NCBI GenBank assembly: GCA_964017195.1
Contig: OZ024887.1
Coordinates: 9,054,660-9,118,659 of the forward strand
Source: Siderastrea radians
Taxonomy: Eukaryota > Cnidaria > Anthozoa > Scleractinia > Rhizangiidae
Length of the DNA stretch: 64,000 bases
Direction: 5' to 3'
Shown: in pieces, positions 48,201-60,224 of the stretch
Numbering within the stretch: position 1 is the stretch's first letter
How the letters are laid out: the number at the start of each line of letters is the position of its first letter
Notes under the pieces: model-generated
Database searches by the model: none
What the model saw: the letters and a program-made list of their open reading frames with translations, nothing else
Told to the model about the DNA's origin: nothing
Program-made: the position numbers and the translations under genes

Positions 48201-49620
48201 AAACTAGTTGAAGAAACAATATTTAAAGCCCAAGTTTATAACGATAGTGAAAAGACTAGAGTAAAAAAACAAAAGTTTTCGGGGTTATCTCTCGGTAACA
48301 GCGAATCTAAAATTTGCAGTGTCATTTTTGCGTGCGTGTTATAAAACATGAAACCATTTCAAACTAAATCGGAAATTGCACGGCTTGTTGCTTGCTATTC
48401 TTAAAACTTGAATGAAACTAGTATTAAAATCCAAGTCACAGTGGTGATCAAGGAATTAGAGGTTGGATGTAGTAAAACCTTTACAAGATACTAAACGTTA
48501 TTTCGGGTTATTCATGGCTCAAAGTGCAAAGCGTATGTTGAGCAAATTTGCATAGTTGACAGCTGTAATTTGAGCCTTAGGAATGTAACGCAACACTTAA
48601 AACATCTCGAACCGACCGAAACAGTACCGAAAGATTAACAACAACGGATATGTGACAAAGCATTCTAACAGAGACCTGTTGGATCTACTGGAAAGCGAGC
48701 AGGTTTGTAAAAGCGAGCTGAATTTGAACATTTTCGTACTGTTCCAAGGCAAAGCAAACGAAATTTATTCGGCTGTAGGTTGAGATCCAAAATAAACACG
48801 TGAGCTAAAAATAACTTTGTACCGGGGGAAATTTAAAAATGTAAACATACTTTGGTCGATTTGGGAAGCAAAAAGACGAAAATTATTATAGCCGACTTGA
48901 TTACAAAGCAAGCAACTTCAATCTACAGGGGAAATAAATATAGTTGCAAAACTATTTCAGTCGCGTTTATAGACGCTAGTTCGAACCGATTTCGAACGAA
49001 AATTGTGTGGATATAAGAAACGCACATTTGATGGCAGACTCCTGTTTTGAAAATACAGTGTACTAAGAACGTAAGTGGTTGACTGAAACGTCTGAAACCT
49101 TACAAATTAAACAAGGTAAAGCCAGTCGAGTGTCACGCAAATCACGCAGAGCGTCAAAACGGCACCCTTTAGAAAGTTGGCCGTTTATTAGCACTCAAAA
49201 GTATTGGATATTCGCCGGTAGAAGTACGAAATTAAAAGGTTCAACTGCAACTTGCATTTTATTTCTAAGTAAAATTGTTAACTTTCCACTTATCTTTGCC
49301 TAAATTATGTATGCAATATTTTTCGACGGTGAGTTTGAGTTTAAGTTTACTTGTTTTTGACTGTGTTTTTTGAAGAACCGTGAAACAAAGAGCTTTCTTC
49401 GGTTTCTTTACTCCGCGTAGTCCGCGCTGCTCGATCATTACCAGGTTTTATAGTGGATAACCACAAGATCTTTTTGGTGGGGGGGGGGGGGAGCTGAGGG
49501 GTTAGGGTGGGACTTACTGGAGGTGTAAAGACCCATAAGTTGTCAGGATAAGTTTCACCATATTGTGAAGAAAAAAGCGTCATTGGCTCTGCGCGCATTG
49601 CATGCCTATGTTTTTACGCA
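48201..49620. other. Stretch with no recognised gene
   Basis: AT-rich intergenic DNA between the 9-bp-TSD element and the second duplication unit. It contains a poly-G tract at about 49,479-49,490 and no splice-flanked frame that I could tie to a family. Confidence 0.5.
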
Positions 49621-51248
49621 TTTACAAAAGCTACTGATACTGCTGATAGTTATTTTCGATTTGTAATTGAGTGCGTACAAAAACTGCTGATAAATACCTT
49701 CGATCTCTCATTTTTGTTTTTTAATACTAAAACGATACTTTCGTTTCCTGTTTTCTAACATCCTAGCCTTCCGGTTTCTAGATTTTGTTTTGTTCTTTTG
49801 GCTTTTTCAACATATTATATCTCTCATTGAAATTTTGAGCACTTCTGTCCTTTATGCAAAGCCATAGCGTATTCATTTCGTTGCACATCAAAATTGCGTT
49901 TTTTGATGACCTTATCTTGGTTTCGAATGTTTCATGCATTTAACAATAACACTTTTTCTTTAAGAAGTGACCTTTGAACGTGATTTAAAAGAAAACACCG
50001 AAAGCGAAAAAAACACAAGGTTATATACTGGATTTAGCACTTCAGGCGTTTCATTGTTGTGAGATAAATAACTCTTTTCAAGAGCAAGTACAATTGATTG
50101 CCGAGGTCAGTGTTTTATACAATTTATACTTATTAAAAAGATAAGCATACCATGGTGATCGAATAAGCCTACGAAACTAAGCTATCATACCAGGTTGATT
50201 TGCAAGGGAAGTGAATTAAGACATGATCAGCGAAGCGACGAATTCAAAATTTTAGTATTCACCATTTACAGTCTTTTGTTGTAGATTAACATTCTTACCT
50301 TATACATCCTGTTCTAATATGTGCAAAGTTGACATTAATGTAGTCCAAATATGAGATCAAACCTGGAAAGTTTCAGTTTCAATTTCCTATTTTGGATCGT
50401 AGACTCATAGGATATAACGGGTTTGTAAATCACGGGTGAAAAGGTTTTGGTCTAACATTGTACGTCACATTGTGTTTTACTCACACGTTGTACTTTGCTT
50501 CGCTATACGAGCACGAGATTAAAGAAGTCACGGCACCACATCTCCGAAGTGTTTGACTAAGAACATTAAACTCTGCAAAGTGGTACAATATGATTTTTAA
50601 ACTAAATTAAATGCTACGCCAGATTTTATCGAGTATTAGAGCTTTCTTTTTATTACACTTCTCTCCATGGTTTCTTTTCAGATGATCGACGAGTTACTTC
50701 GCATGTTTGCCCGGGAGAACTTTGGTACTAACAAATATTACCCTGTCTTCCACGGTGAAACGGAGACAACAAAACCTTTGGATCTCATTATTAAACGACC
50801 TCGGTCAATTTGGAAACGACCCTTTGCCAAACTGGAAATGACAATCCTTGCGGGTCTGGAGAAATACGTAGAGAGCGATAAACTCAAAGAGGCCTACCTT
50901 GAAGAAGTCAAATCAAAGATAGTTCTAGAAGAGGTGTTGGAAAAAGGGAAAAATGCCCCAGCCACCAGGTTTGGAAATATTGAAATATTATCCCACTGAA
51001 ATTAAGTGTCTTCCTGTAAGCGGGTGTAAAACATTCATGATGCGTTTATTCCCACTCTACAGCGGTCGAACATTTGGGCATGCATTCGGGAAATGAAGGC
51101 CATTTCCGATTTTTGGTTGCTTTGTATTTTAAAAGGAAAGTGGAAGTGAAATGGCAATGCAAACGTAAACATTTCCCAACCGTTTTGGTGAGAACTGCGC
51201 ACGCTCAACTTTTTTTGACCACCTATCTCGGTTCTTAAATTTATTCAC

Positions 51249-53384
51249 GAAAGCTGCGTTCTGAACAATGGATGGGCGGGAAATTTCCTCAAGTTGTCCT
51301 GGGGTGTAAGACAAGGCTGCCCCCTTTCCCCCTACTTATTCATTATTTCAGCTGAAATGCTAGCAAATGCTATCCGAGCTAATCCAAATATTAAAGGTAT
51401 TATTGTTAAAAACACCGAAATTAAGTTATGCCAATATGCCGATGACACCACTTTAACACTAGATGGCTCCGAGAAGTCCTTCCAGGAGGCTTTGTCGATG
51501 TTAGAAACATTTGGAAACGTGTCCGGCCTCGGGCTCAATTACAGAAAGACAGAAGCTTTCTGGATAGGCTCAATGTCTAACAGTAAAGTCATTCTCTTTC
51601 CAGAAAAGAACCTCAAATGGCCGGAGCAAAAAGTAAAAGCTTTAGGGGTCTGGTTTTCAAACGACCCACATATATCCCTATCATTGAATCTTCTCGAAAA
51701 ATTGGAAACGGCAAGAAAGTGCCTTACCTCGTGGAGTCTCCGAAGGTTAAGCCTAATCGGGAAAATTGTTGTTTTAAAAAGCCTTGTGGCATCACAGCTA
51801 GTTTATGTTTTGACATCCCTTCAATCCAAAGAGTCTATTATTAGGGAAGTAAATAGCCTTTTCTATGATTTTCTGTGGGACGGAAAAAGCGATAAAATAA
51901 AACGAAAAGTTATGATAAACGACTTTAAAGATGGCGGTCTTAGAATGTTGGACATTGAGTCTTTCAATAAAGCCCTAAAGTGCTCTTGGATTAAAAAATA
52001 TTTGGACGACGAGAACAAAGGCAAATGGAAACTTTTCCTGGATTTGGAATTGGAATGTTTTGGGGGGAAGATGTTTTTTACTTACAACCTGAGCAAAAAT
52101 GACCTTCTAAACCGCGTTCATTTTAAGGACCCATTCTTAAAGGAAGTTCTGAATATCTGGACCGAAGTTAACTTTGAACCCCAGTTAAAATCGGTTGAGC
52201 ATTTCCATTCTCAAACTCTTTGGTTTAATTCGGTGTTTAGAATCGCCAAAAAGACTTTTTTCTATTCTGACTGGTCTAGGAGTGGCATTAATCAAGTCAG
52301 GGATTTGCTAAAAGACGATAACTCCCTTCTCTCGTACCAAGAATTTAAGGCAAAATTTAAATTCACACCGTGCCCTCTCACCTATTGTGGAGTTATTTCT
52401 ATGCTTAAAATAGTCAAAAAGTCTCTGGGAAATAACCCAACGGAAACGATGAAGCACGAACCAATGACCTCTAAGCTAGAAAAGGCAAAAAAAGCAAGTC
52501 AACTCGTATACAAGGTCCTTGTAGAAAAAAAGGGATCTTTACCTGCCAAGAGTCAAGAAAAATGGATGTCGGATTGTAATTGTACCGAGATAAATTGGAA
52601 AGCAGCTTATCTGTTAACCCGCCAGTGTACTAATAGTTCAAGGTTGATTGAGTTTCAATTTAAGCTTTTACATCGGAGAATTCCCACAAATTCCTTTTGC
52701 AAAAAATTGGTTTAAAGGAAAGCGGCAAATGCTCTTTTTGCGGTGTTGAACTTGAAACACTTACTCATCTCTTTTGGGATTGTGATGAAACCCAATGTTT
52801 TTGGTCTAAGGCGTTGGCTGAAAGAATGTAAAGTTGTTCAGGAGTCTTACATTCTAGAGATAACGACGGCTCTGGGCCTCAGGCCAGATACATCGAACTT
52901 GAAGCTACAAATTAACTATTGTCTCCTGCAAGCAAGGTTCTTTGTATGGTGTTGCAAGGTGAAGGGGAAAACTATAAGTTGGATCAATTTTAAGCAAATT
53001 CTCAAAAGAAACTTTGAAATAGAAACAGCAGGCCACCCAAATAAATTGGAATTGAAAAAATGGACCCTTTTGTCCCCCTTCCTGTAGGCTTTTTTGTTTT
53101 TTTTACTTGTTTTTCTGGACGAACGTGACCCCAAGCTCTCTCGCTCTAAACAAGAACATAAGGCAATATATACGGTGTCTATAATGAAAAGCATGACGCA
53201 CGTCTTGCCCCCTCTTCTCTCTTCCTAATTTCTTTTTTCTTTATAATTTAACTTCCGTCTAGTTTCTGCTTTTTGTATTTTTGTCTATTTGTGTATTTGA
53301 GCTTAAAAAGATATTACTGTATATATTTGTAAAGCCTTTGTTGTGTAATGGAATAAAACATCCTATTATTAAAAAAAAAAAAAC
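51249..53384 (+). mobile_element. 5'-truncated L1/Tx1-type LINE with poly-A and target duplication
   Basis: The insertion lies between the 8-bp direct repeats TTATTCAC (51,241-51,248 and 53,385-53,392) and ends in an AATAAA-like stretch and about 13 A. The corresponding place in copy 1 (about 17,312) is uninterrupted, giving an empty site. It carries only the 3' half of a reverse-transcriptase ORF and is therefore dead on arrival. It lies in the intron after pseudogene exon 1. Confidence 0.92.
51294..53087 (+). pseudogene. LINE ORF2 C-terminal fragment (reverse transcriptase)
   Basis: The frame begins inside the RT domain with GVRQGCPLSPYLF and then CQYADDTTL, the catalytic YADD box, followed by thumb sequence (GLGLNYRKTEAFW). 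It ends in the Cys-rich tail (CSFCG ... HLFWDC). The frame is lost near 52,705, the tail continues in a second frame to about 52,815, and the final part (ending LKKWTLLSPFL) returns to the first frame, so there are two compensating frame changes. The upstream endonuclease and finger/palm start are missing through 5' truncation. Confidence 0.88.
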
Positions 53385-53771
53385 TTATTCACTTTCATAT
53401 AATTTGGGCGATACTCTGTTTTACCCCTTTTTTCGTTTTTTCTTCTTTTTTCCTTTCAATGTATACATTATACATTAGCAGAAGCCTACGACATTAGACA
53501 ATCGTAAAACTGTGTAACATGGATTGACCACAATAAAAAAGCAAGGCTGATTCCATGGTAGGGAAACTGAGATATTATAAAATCCACTAATTGGAAATCC
53601 ACCGCCTTTCTTCTCCAGGGCGTTACAAAGCCCCAGTTTTGCTTTTTTGTCGCATTTTGGTTCTTTATTACAGGATCCAGTACTTTTATTTTGTTACGGT
53701 GGTCCATTCAAAGTTTATTTGTTTCCAACATGGATTACGTTAACCGGACTGATCGAACAGCCGGCAGGCCA

Positions 53772-54011
53772 GGGGCTGTTTTCTCGAAACTTCCGATAAC
53801 TTTCCGGGCCCGAAAACTATTTTAGGTGCACATTATTCTCCAATAGCTATACAATTTTTATTGAATTTGAAAGATAAATTTTAATCTTTATAATTTCGTA
53901 AAGCATATCGCTAAGTTTGCGCCAAAAATTACCATTAGCTGGCAAATAAATGAGCTCGAAAAAATATTTACCGGGCCCGGAAAGTTATCGGGAGTTTCGA
54001 GAAACGGGTCC
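53772..54011. mobile_element. MITE just before pseudogene exon 2
   Basis: Inverted ends GGGGCTGTTTTCTCGAAAC and GTTTCGAGAAACGGGTCC, with inner GATAACTTTCCGGGCCCG mirrored by CGGGCCCGGAAAGTTATC. It is absent at the matching place in copy 1 (about 17,675). No transposase. Confidence 0.8.
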
Positions 54012-55336
54012 TAGGAGTCTACGTCTGAGACCCTGTTTTCTTATACTCCAGCCATCGGGAAATTGGTCTAGACGCTGGGGAAGTTTGCGGGGTTTACTCT
54101 ACAGCTGGACGATGATCTGGGAGATTTGCAGCTTGGTAAACTGAGCCAGGAATACATTTCGGATCCAGATCTCTGCGACATACTAGCCAATACAGCTTTG
54201 GACCCTAACAAGATGAACCGTCTTAAAGACAAAAACCTGCTTCTCATAACATCAGTGATATACAGCGAGAGATTTGAAGTGCAAGGCGACAGGAAGCATA
54301 AGGTAGTTTCTTCATTCAGTGGAACTCTTATTTTTTTCTTGCTTACCAGCGAAACGCCCTAACTTGCATAGCAGACACTTACGTTAATGTATCCTGTTTG
54401 ATTTATCAAAAGCGCGAGCAACTGGTCTCCGAACTACTTTTAAATAATTAACTGCAAAAGACTACTGGAACAGTCCATGCAGTCAAAAGGTACTCCTCCT
54501 GTGGGTTTAAATAATGTTTTTTCGTTATCTTTTAGATGCTAATAGGAGTCACCATATTCTTTACGGTGACTTTTTATGTATTATGTTTGTAATTCATAAT
54601 TTTTCACAAATTTTCTAATAATAATAATAATACTAATAACAATAATAATAATAACTGTCTTTATACAGTTATACAGTTAACGTCCCTTTAATTTTTATAT
54701 TAACACATGCCATATTTATGTATATTTTACTGCAAACAGGTTTATACCCGTTGCAATTCTGTAATTATAGACAACGAACAGTCTTTCCTTTTCTCTGGGA
54801 TAGTTGGGCGAGAACCAGCTGCGAAAGCGTGCGAAGTCGTCTACCACGCGGTCACACACGCGAGTCATGTTTCCACGCGTCAGCTGATTTTGGCGCGCAT
54901 TCGCACTTTCTATCCCTAAGCAGACTACGGGATTGCTCTTAGCCTAATCAGTATATGGCAGTATGTTTAAAGCCTTTTTATTTTTATTATAATTTATCAT
55001 TAATGTGATCTGCAGGTGGACGTGGACGCGGATGTTGAACTTCCTGCTCGGCTTGCCAAGATTTTGAAGACAAAGGTGGGTGTTAATTACAAGGAGACTG
55101 TTATCCCTCCTGGAGTGGCTACCAGGAACGTGCGGGGTTCAATTCTGTTCAAGTGCTGCTGTGTTAACAACAATAAAGAGACCAAACGACTGGAGATTCC
55201 GCGAGGGGAGTATATTGGTAAAGGTAATAGGTCTTGGGGTGTGGAGGATTGCAAAAGTGGGACTCGTTGGCCTCTCGGGGTGGAGGATGATGAAGAGAGT
55301 GCGATTGGTGACGAGGCTTTAATGGATCTGGACACG

Positions 55337-55348
55337 GACGAAACTGAT
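55337..55348 (+). other. Retained DETD motif in the gasdermin pseudogene
   Basis: GAC GAA ACT GAT encodes the second caspase motif of the linker. The first (DEVD in copy 1) is DEAL here (55,310-55,321). Confidence 0.75.
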
Positions 55349-55789
55349 CTGCCAGGTAACAGCCGGAGATAAACATCTTATTCTGTGGTTTTACAGTTAA
55401 GACGGGGCAATATTTTACCCGCGAAGAAGTATTTTTTGGGGCCTTTCAGGACGGAGGAAAATGACTGCGACCACAGTAACTGTAAAACCACGGAGTAACC
55501 TACTTGTTATTCTTTTTCACTTTTCCTGTGACTTATCTCCAACACTCAGCTGTAAACCGGTCAAAAGATGACACAGTAGTGAAATACAATGAAATTAAAG
55601 AAACTGCACTGCAGAACAGTTACTTTGTAATCTTTCTCGCGAGGGAGGTGGCAATCAACGAAATTGCTTATACTCGCAAGGCACAAGCAGTTCAAATCCT
55701 ATGGTGCAGTCTAAAAGGAAAACTTCTCGCGACTCAAACCGTTGACTGCTCTTCCACTCATGTCTAATACTCACGAACGGATCGGCATT

Positions 55790-56010
55790 TGTAAAGCAGC
55801 CTCACAATCCGTACCATTGGTACAAATGGTAAAAATTGTAGTCGATCCGATCATCTTTTGTAAACTGCATCCCATTAATAGTGATACCAACTGAGAGAGA
55901 GCTGAACCAGTTTGTCCATTGGTGTCAATGGTACAAATGGTAAAAGCAGTGGTCGATTTGTCGCCATTGGTACAAATGGTAAAAAGAGTAGTCGATCCAG
56001 TGAACACGCG
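55790..56010. repeat. Short repeated GGTACAAATGGTAAAA words
   Basis: CATTGGTACAAATGGTAAAA or close forms appear three times within 220 bp, each followed after a few bases by GTCGAT(C/T). Nothing else explains this small cluster. It lies in DNA unique to copy 2. Confidence 0.6.
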
Positions 56011-56127
56011 AGTCGTGACTTGTAAATAGAATTATTGTCAGTCTTTTTATCCTTCTCAGTAGTTTTTAACAGCAGGACCTGCGCATGCATGCATGCATTG
56101 ATAGCAGATGATGCAGTTATCTTGGAT

Positions 56128-56182
56128 ATTATTATAATAATAATAATTATTATTATTATTATTATCATTACTATATTATTAC

Positions 56183-56217
<35 letters not shown>
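56128..56217. repeat. ATT microsatellite
   Basis: About 90 bp of imperfect ATT repeats, which also produce meaningless Asn/Ile-rich frames. Confidence 0.9.
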
Positions 56218-56218
<1 letters not shown>

Positions 56219-57050
56219 ATGCATGTATGTTTTGTTCTTTAGACGTGAGGTGCGAATGAAAATCGTAACACACCGATCGATTACAATTTCACTCTTTAAG
56301 AGAAAATACGCTAGGCGAAGCGGGGAACGCAAATAAACATGCAAAAGCGAACAGAGGAATGATAAATGCATGTATGCTTCGTTCTTTAAAGGTGAGGCGC
56401 GAATTGAAAACCTTAAAACTCAAGGCGAGGGGAATAATTGTTTGCTATCTTTTCAGATAAAACGTGAACAGTTAATAGACTTAAAAAACAGATCTCCCTA
56501 TAATAATGCCCGTGGTGTTTTAAGATGTTATGAAACGCTTTTGGTGTTCTTCGCACACTTTTATAAAGTATATACGCGCCTTACATTAACTTGTAAACAC
56601 TTTTCCATAGGCATTTTAACAAAGTAAATCACCCTCCAAATTTTTTCTTAGCATTTTCAATCCAGCGGGTTAAAAAACCTGGATGATGAGAAGCAATTTA
56701 CCAATGGTAGTAATATCGTTCTGCAAACCTCTAAAACATCTATACACTTACTGGATATTGTCAAAACTGCTCGGGCGATCGTCGAAAATCAAAGAAATTT
56801 GGAAGCACGATAGGCCGCTTGATGTCGCGAAAATTCCATATTTTAATCGTTCTTGGACTTTAATGAACATCAGATTTTTATTTATTTTTTAACTAGACTA
56901 CGTCACGGACGAAGACATTAAGAAGCTGGATACAATAAACAGGGAGATTTTGGTGGCCGAAAACAGCCGAGAGCAGCGTAAAACACGAGCCAGCAAATAT
57001 CTGCAATGGGTAGGTCTAGTGAAATACGGACTTAATTGCACGTACTCTTC

Positions 57051-57386
57051 GGGTGCTTTCCATTATGCCAGACCGACCGGTCAGAGGCCAGTGGAACTAG
57101 CCACAGGAAAATGGAACGACATTGTTCGAAAGAAACAAAATTTCCAAGCGGACCGGAACGTTTCATTTACGTTTCGACCGAAATTTCGATTTCTCCCTAG
57201 TGAAGTGGGACTGGAAACGAGAAGGCGAAATGGAACGGCAAGTTTCGGTCGGCCTGGACCGACCGGTCAAAGAGGACTACCTGAAGGTGGACCACTTTTT
57301 CCGATGAATTTCCACCTGGACCGAAGCGTTCGATTTATGTTTGAAATTTTGGCAAAATGGAAATTTTGGCAAAATGGAAGGCACCC
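57051..57386. mobile_element. 336-bp MITE with empty site in copy 1 (Harbinger-like ends)
   Basis: The ends GGGTGCTTTCC and GGAAGGCACCC are inverted. The flanks share TTC (57,048-57,050 and 57,387-57,389), and copy 1 at about 19,858 reads ACTCTTCGTGTC with no insertion. Three-base duplications and GGG termini fit PIF/Harbinger elements, though TTC is not their usual TWA. The interior is GACCGGTC-rich and non-coding. Confidence 0.75.
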
Positions 57387-58040
57387 TTCGTGTCAAAGAC
57401 AGCTGGCGGAGTTGGGTACCAATGTAACATAAAAATGCTACTTACACAGCCAAAATTTATATTAAAGCGCTACTACGACGAAAATTTCTTGTTCTGTTTT
57501 CAACTTTTCTAATGTTCTAATCAGTTTGTCACAAACATGTGACAACAGAAAGGAAAAGACCCAAGTTCCCGAAAAGAGTCGAACCTGTGTCCTTTTGCAC
57601 ACCGAGCTCTAGCTCGAAGCGAGCTTGGCCATATGCAGACCGCAAAGTGACACGGGATAAATCAATGGAAAAAAGCCCTGTCAGGCGCACATGGTTTCTT
57701 TATTTTGTCCCCATATTGTCCCAAGCTCTGATGTTAACCGACTACGAATGATGGTGCACGTCCAGCTCAATTTAAGGAAAGGGAAAATGCTAAACGAACT
57801 AACGAACAAAGCAAGACTGAGGAATTACATTCATTTTTCCAGCAGGAAAACGTTTTTTTTAGGAGGGTGTGTGTTGGGGGATGGAGCTTAACGGAGCAAA
57901 GAGGCTTAAAAATCAAACTTCTGGGCTCATCAGGCTCAAAGTTAACACTCACAAACGCGCAAAATGCAAGCATTTTTGGTTTGTCTTTTGCTTTGGGGGT
58001 GGGGTTAAGAACAGCGAGCCAAAACAAAATCTTCTTTATA

Positions 58041-58463
58041 TGTTTGCCCACAGGCAGCCCAAGCTCAAGTTGTGTGTCATTTGATATTGCAAAATAGCGG
58101 TCATAGCAAAATTATAAGAGTTTGTAGGGGGATATTTGAGATATGCTTTAGAAAACACGAATACTACACAATTCTCAATAAAGATACCTTAACTTACTTC
58201 CATGGTGTCTTAATTGCTGTCTGTGCCCTTACTTTCCCGATTTGTGGCGATTTTTGCGAGTTTTAGCTCCCTCGGTGAACCGTGGGAGCTAGAACTCGCC
58301 ACAAGTAAGATAAGGTATTTTTATTGAGAATTGTGTAGTATTTGTGTTTTCTAAAGCATATCGTACATATCCCCATACAAACACTTATAATTTCGCTATG
58401 ACCGCTATTTCGCAATATCATATGACACACAACTCGAGCTTGGGTCGCCTGTGGTTTGCCAAA
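58041..58463. repeat. Hairpin of about 420 bp
   Basis: Arms of over 150 bp are inverted copies with scattered differences; the outer part is CAGGC(A/G)(G/A)CCCAAGCTC and the inner parts are ATACTACACAATTCTCAATA and GATACCTTA. The tip is an inner palindrome around GGTGAACC. Confidence 0.8.
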
Positions 58464-59524
58464 AAAATGTTAAAAATTTCTATTGATGTAATGACAAGCT
58501 GTCTTGTCTTGAGCTGTTGTTACGTGATTGTAAAAGAGTAATTATGATTTGTAACATGTTTAGCGAGCATAAAGAATTCTCAGCTTCTACTATCATGAAA
58601 ACACTTCCAGAAGCTTAACAATCTATCGATCAGTAGACTAAAAGCCGGTTAGGAATACACTAGGCAGGTGAATTCCAACCTCGTTCTTTTGCCTTTTTTA
58701 TTCGGGGCCCGGTAATTCGAAAGCCGGTCAATGCTAACCCAGAATTAAAAGTTTACCAAGGTCTCAGTTTCTCTTATTGAAAAGCAGTCTTTTGAAGAAA
58801 AGCAAAGTCAAAAAGTGGGGCAGAAAAGTTTGACGGGAATCCTCACCGCTTGGCGATAAGAGTGAATTAAAATGGACGCTAATCCTGCTTTGAACAACTG
58901 GGCCCAGATTAAAACTTCATGACGCTCACATATTACCATTGCCTATGCATTACCAGGTAGGTAGGTAGCTACATTTGCGAAAAATTATGGTGATCATAAG
59001 ACGTTTTATCCAGTGGAGCAAAATCTTTCTAGCAAATACAAACATTTGTAGGCGCACTAAAGAATTGCGCTCGAAACCTGATGAGATCAGGAGTCTAAAT
59101 AATGCTAAAGATGGGCTCTTATTGGTCACTTCTATTTTAAAATATTCAAATTGTAATTACACAACATACTATTTATATAGAACACAAAAAAGTTTTTGAC
59201 TATTTCTAATGTCTCTAATGAATCATTCTAAGGACTTCCACACGGCTTGTCTTAATTTGACTCAATCACTCTTGCTTTGTATGCTACAAACTGCTCCCGG
59301 CCCCCTGCTTTTCCTGTGTGTTGGCGGAACAAAATTGCTGACTAGTTTCGGGGCACTATCGTGAAAAATGAAGACTGTCAAAACTGCTGAGGGGTCGGAG
59401 AGTGCGGTGAAAAGCACGCTGAGATGAGTAAAGCGATCTCCATCCCCACCCCCTCGGTAGTTTTGAACTCTTCCCAAACAAACTTACCCAACACAGGGGA
59501 ATATAGGGCATGACTTGCAGTTGT

Positions 59525-59848
59525 TTAGTAGTATTTCAGCTCGCAGTATAGCATGTTACTGTCTAAAGTGCCAATGAGCAAACGATCCTTATAAACAATA
59601 GCAGACGTGGAAAAGGTCAGCTCATTCCCATCATTCTTGTACACCTCGCGAACCTCGTTATCAGGAAAAGCTATCCCGGATGCAGATGGTTTTCCAAGCT
59701 TGATCGTCAAAACTTGTGAGGGGCTTGGGTGACTGAGATTTTTTGCATGCTCGAGAACATCCACGGCCCGAGGGATTCCCGCAAACCACAAATTTCCCGT
59801 CACTGGATCGACACTGATGTTGTCTACATAGGTTCCAACTTTAATCTC
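59525..59848 (-). CDS. Paraoxonase/arylesterase-like (PON), last exon
   Basis: The minus-strand exon starts after a TTTGAACAG acceptor (59,849-59,851 in plus coordinates) and ends in TAA at 59,525. It encodes 107 residues: a VGTYVDNISVDPVTGNLWFAG block (calcium-binding beta-propeller, with N and D residues typical of PON), LTIKLGKP, and the C-terminus LLIGTLDSNMLYCELKYY, characteristic of serum paraoxonases. Upstream exons should lie to the right and were not found by eye before the window end. This copy looks intact; PONs are secreted calcium-dependent lactonases. Confidence 0.8.
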   Translation of the reverse strand, partial: EIKVGTYVDNISVDPVTGNLWFAGIPRAVDVLEHAKNLSHPSPSQVLTIKLGKPSASGIAFPDNEVREVYKNDGNELTFSTSAIVYKDRLLIGTLDSNMLYCELKYY

Positions 59849-60224
59849 CTGTTCAAAGGAAAAGAAACTAAGATTACGCTTAATTCTTTACCTAACCCGT
59901 TCAATTCCAGAATTAACTTAAGTCATCTAATGCGTTTCCTCGTCTCTACGTAGATGAAACTTTAGCTTAAAAGCGGACCGAATCGAATGAAAGCTATTAA
60001 GGAATACTTCGCCGTATCTCTGTAAAACTTTTAAAGCCGTTTTAAATTTTTAGAATGATGATGAAATTGTAAAGGAAAAAGAAAACAAGTTTAAAAAACC
60101 TACGAGTCAGTCTGATTTTTCTGTGGTGCTGTTTGTTATGTTGAACAAGGTGGTTTTAACTATTGAGATAAAATTTCATTATTATGAAATAATGAGGTGT
60201 CACAATTCAAATGAAAGCTATTAT

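Larger units (their letters stand above)
50682..57009 (+). pseudogene. Gasdermin paralogue, frameshifted and 3'-truncated
   Basis: Four exons match copy 1: 50682-50968, 54052-54302, 55016-55355, 56897-57009. Exon 2 is 251 nt instead of 250: an extra T in the run at 54,084-54,086 shifts the frame and gives a TGA at 54,113-54,115. Exons equivalent to 21,763-21,946 and 22,897-22,955 are missing, so the C-terminal inhibitory region is incomplete. In exon 3 the linker keeps DETD (55,337-55,348), but the DEVD position reads DEAL, with new acidic residues (DLDTD) and an insertion of about 18 codons. Splice sites remain. A homopolymer sequencing error could fake the 1-bp insertion, but the missing exons argue for a pseudogene. 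Confidence 0.8.
49620..59726 (+). repeat. Segmental duplication copy 2 (broken gasdermin + PON)
   Basis: Homologous to 15,655-26,934. Relative to copy 1 it has gained a LINE (51,249-53,384), MITEs (53,772-54,011; 57,051-57,386) and other DNA at about 55.5-56.7 kb, and it lacks the DNA equivalent to about 20.05-26.03 kb, which carries the last two gasdermin exons. Homology resumes at about 58.57 kb (CACTAGGCAGGTGAA) and runs through the PON exon to the shared breakpoint. Confidence 0.85.
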
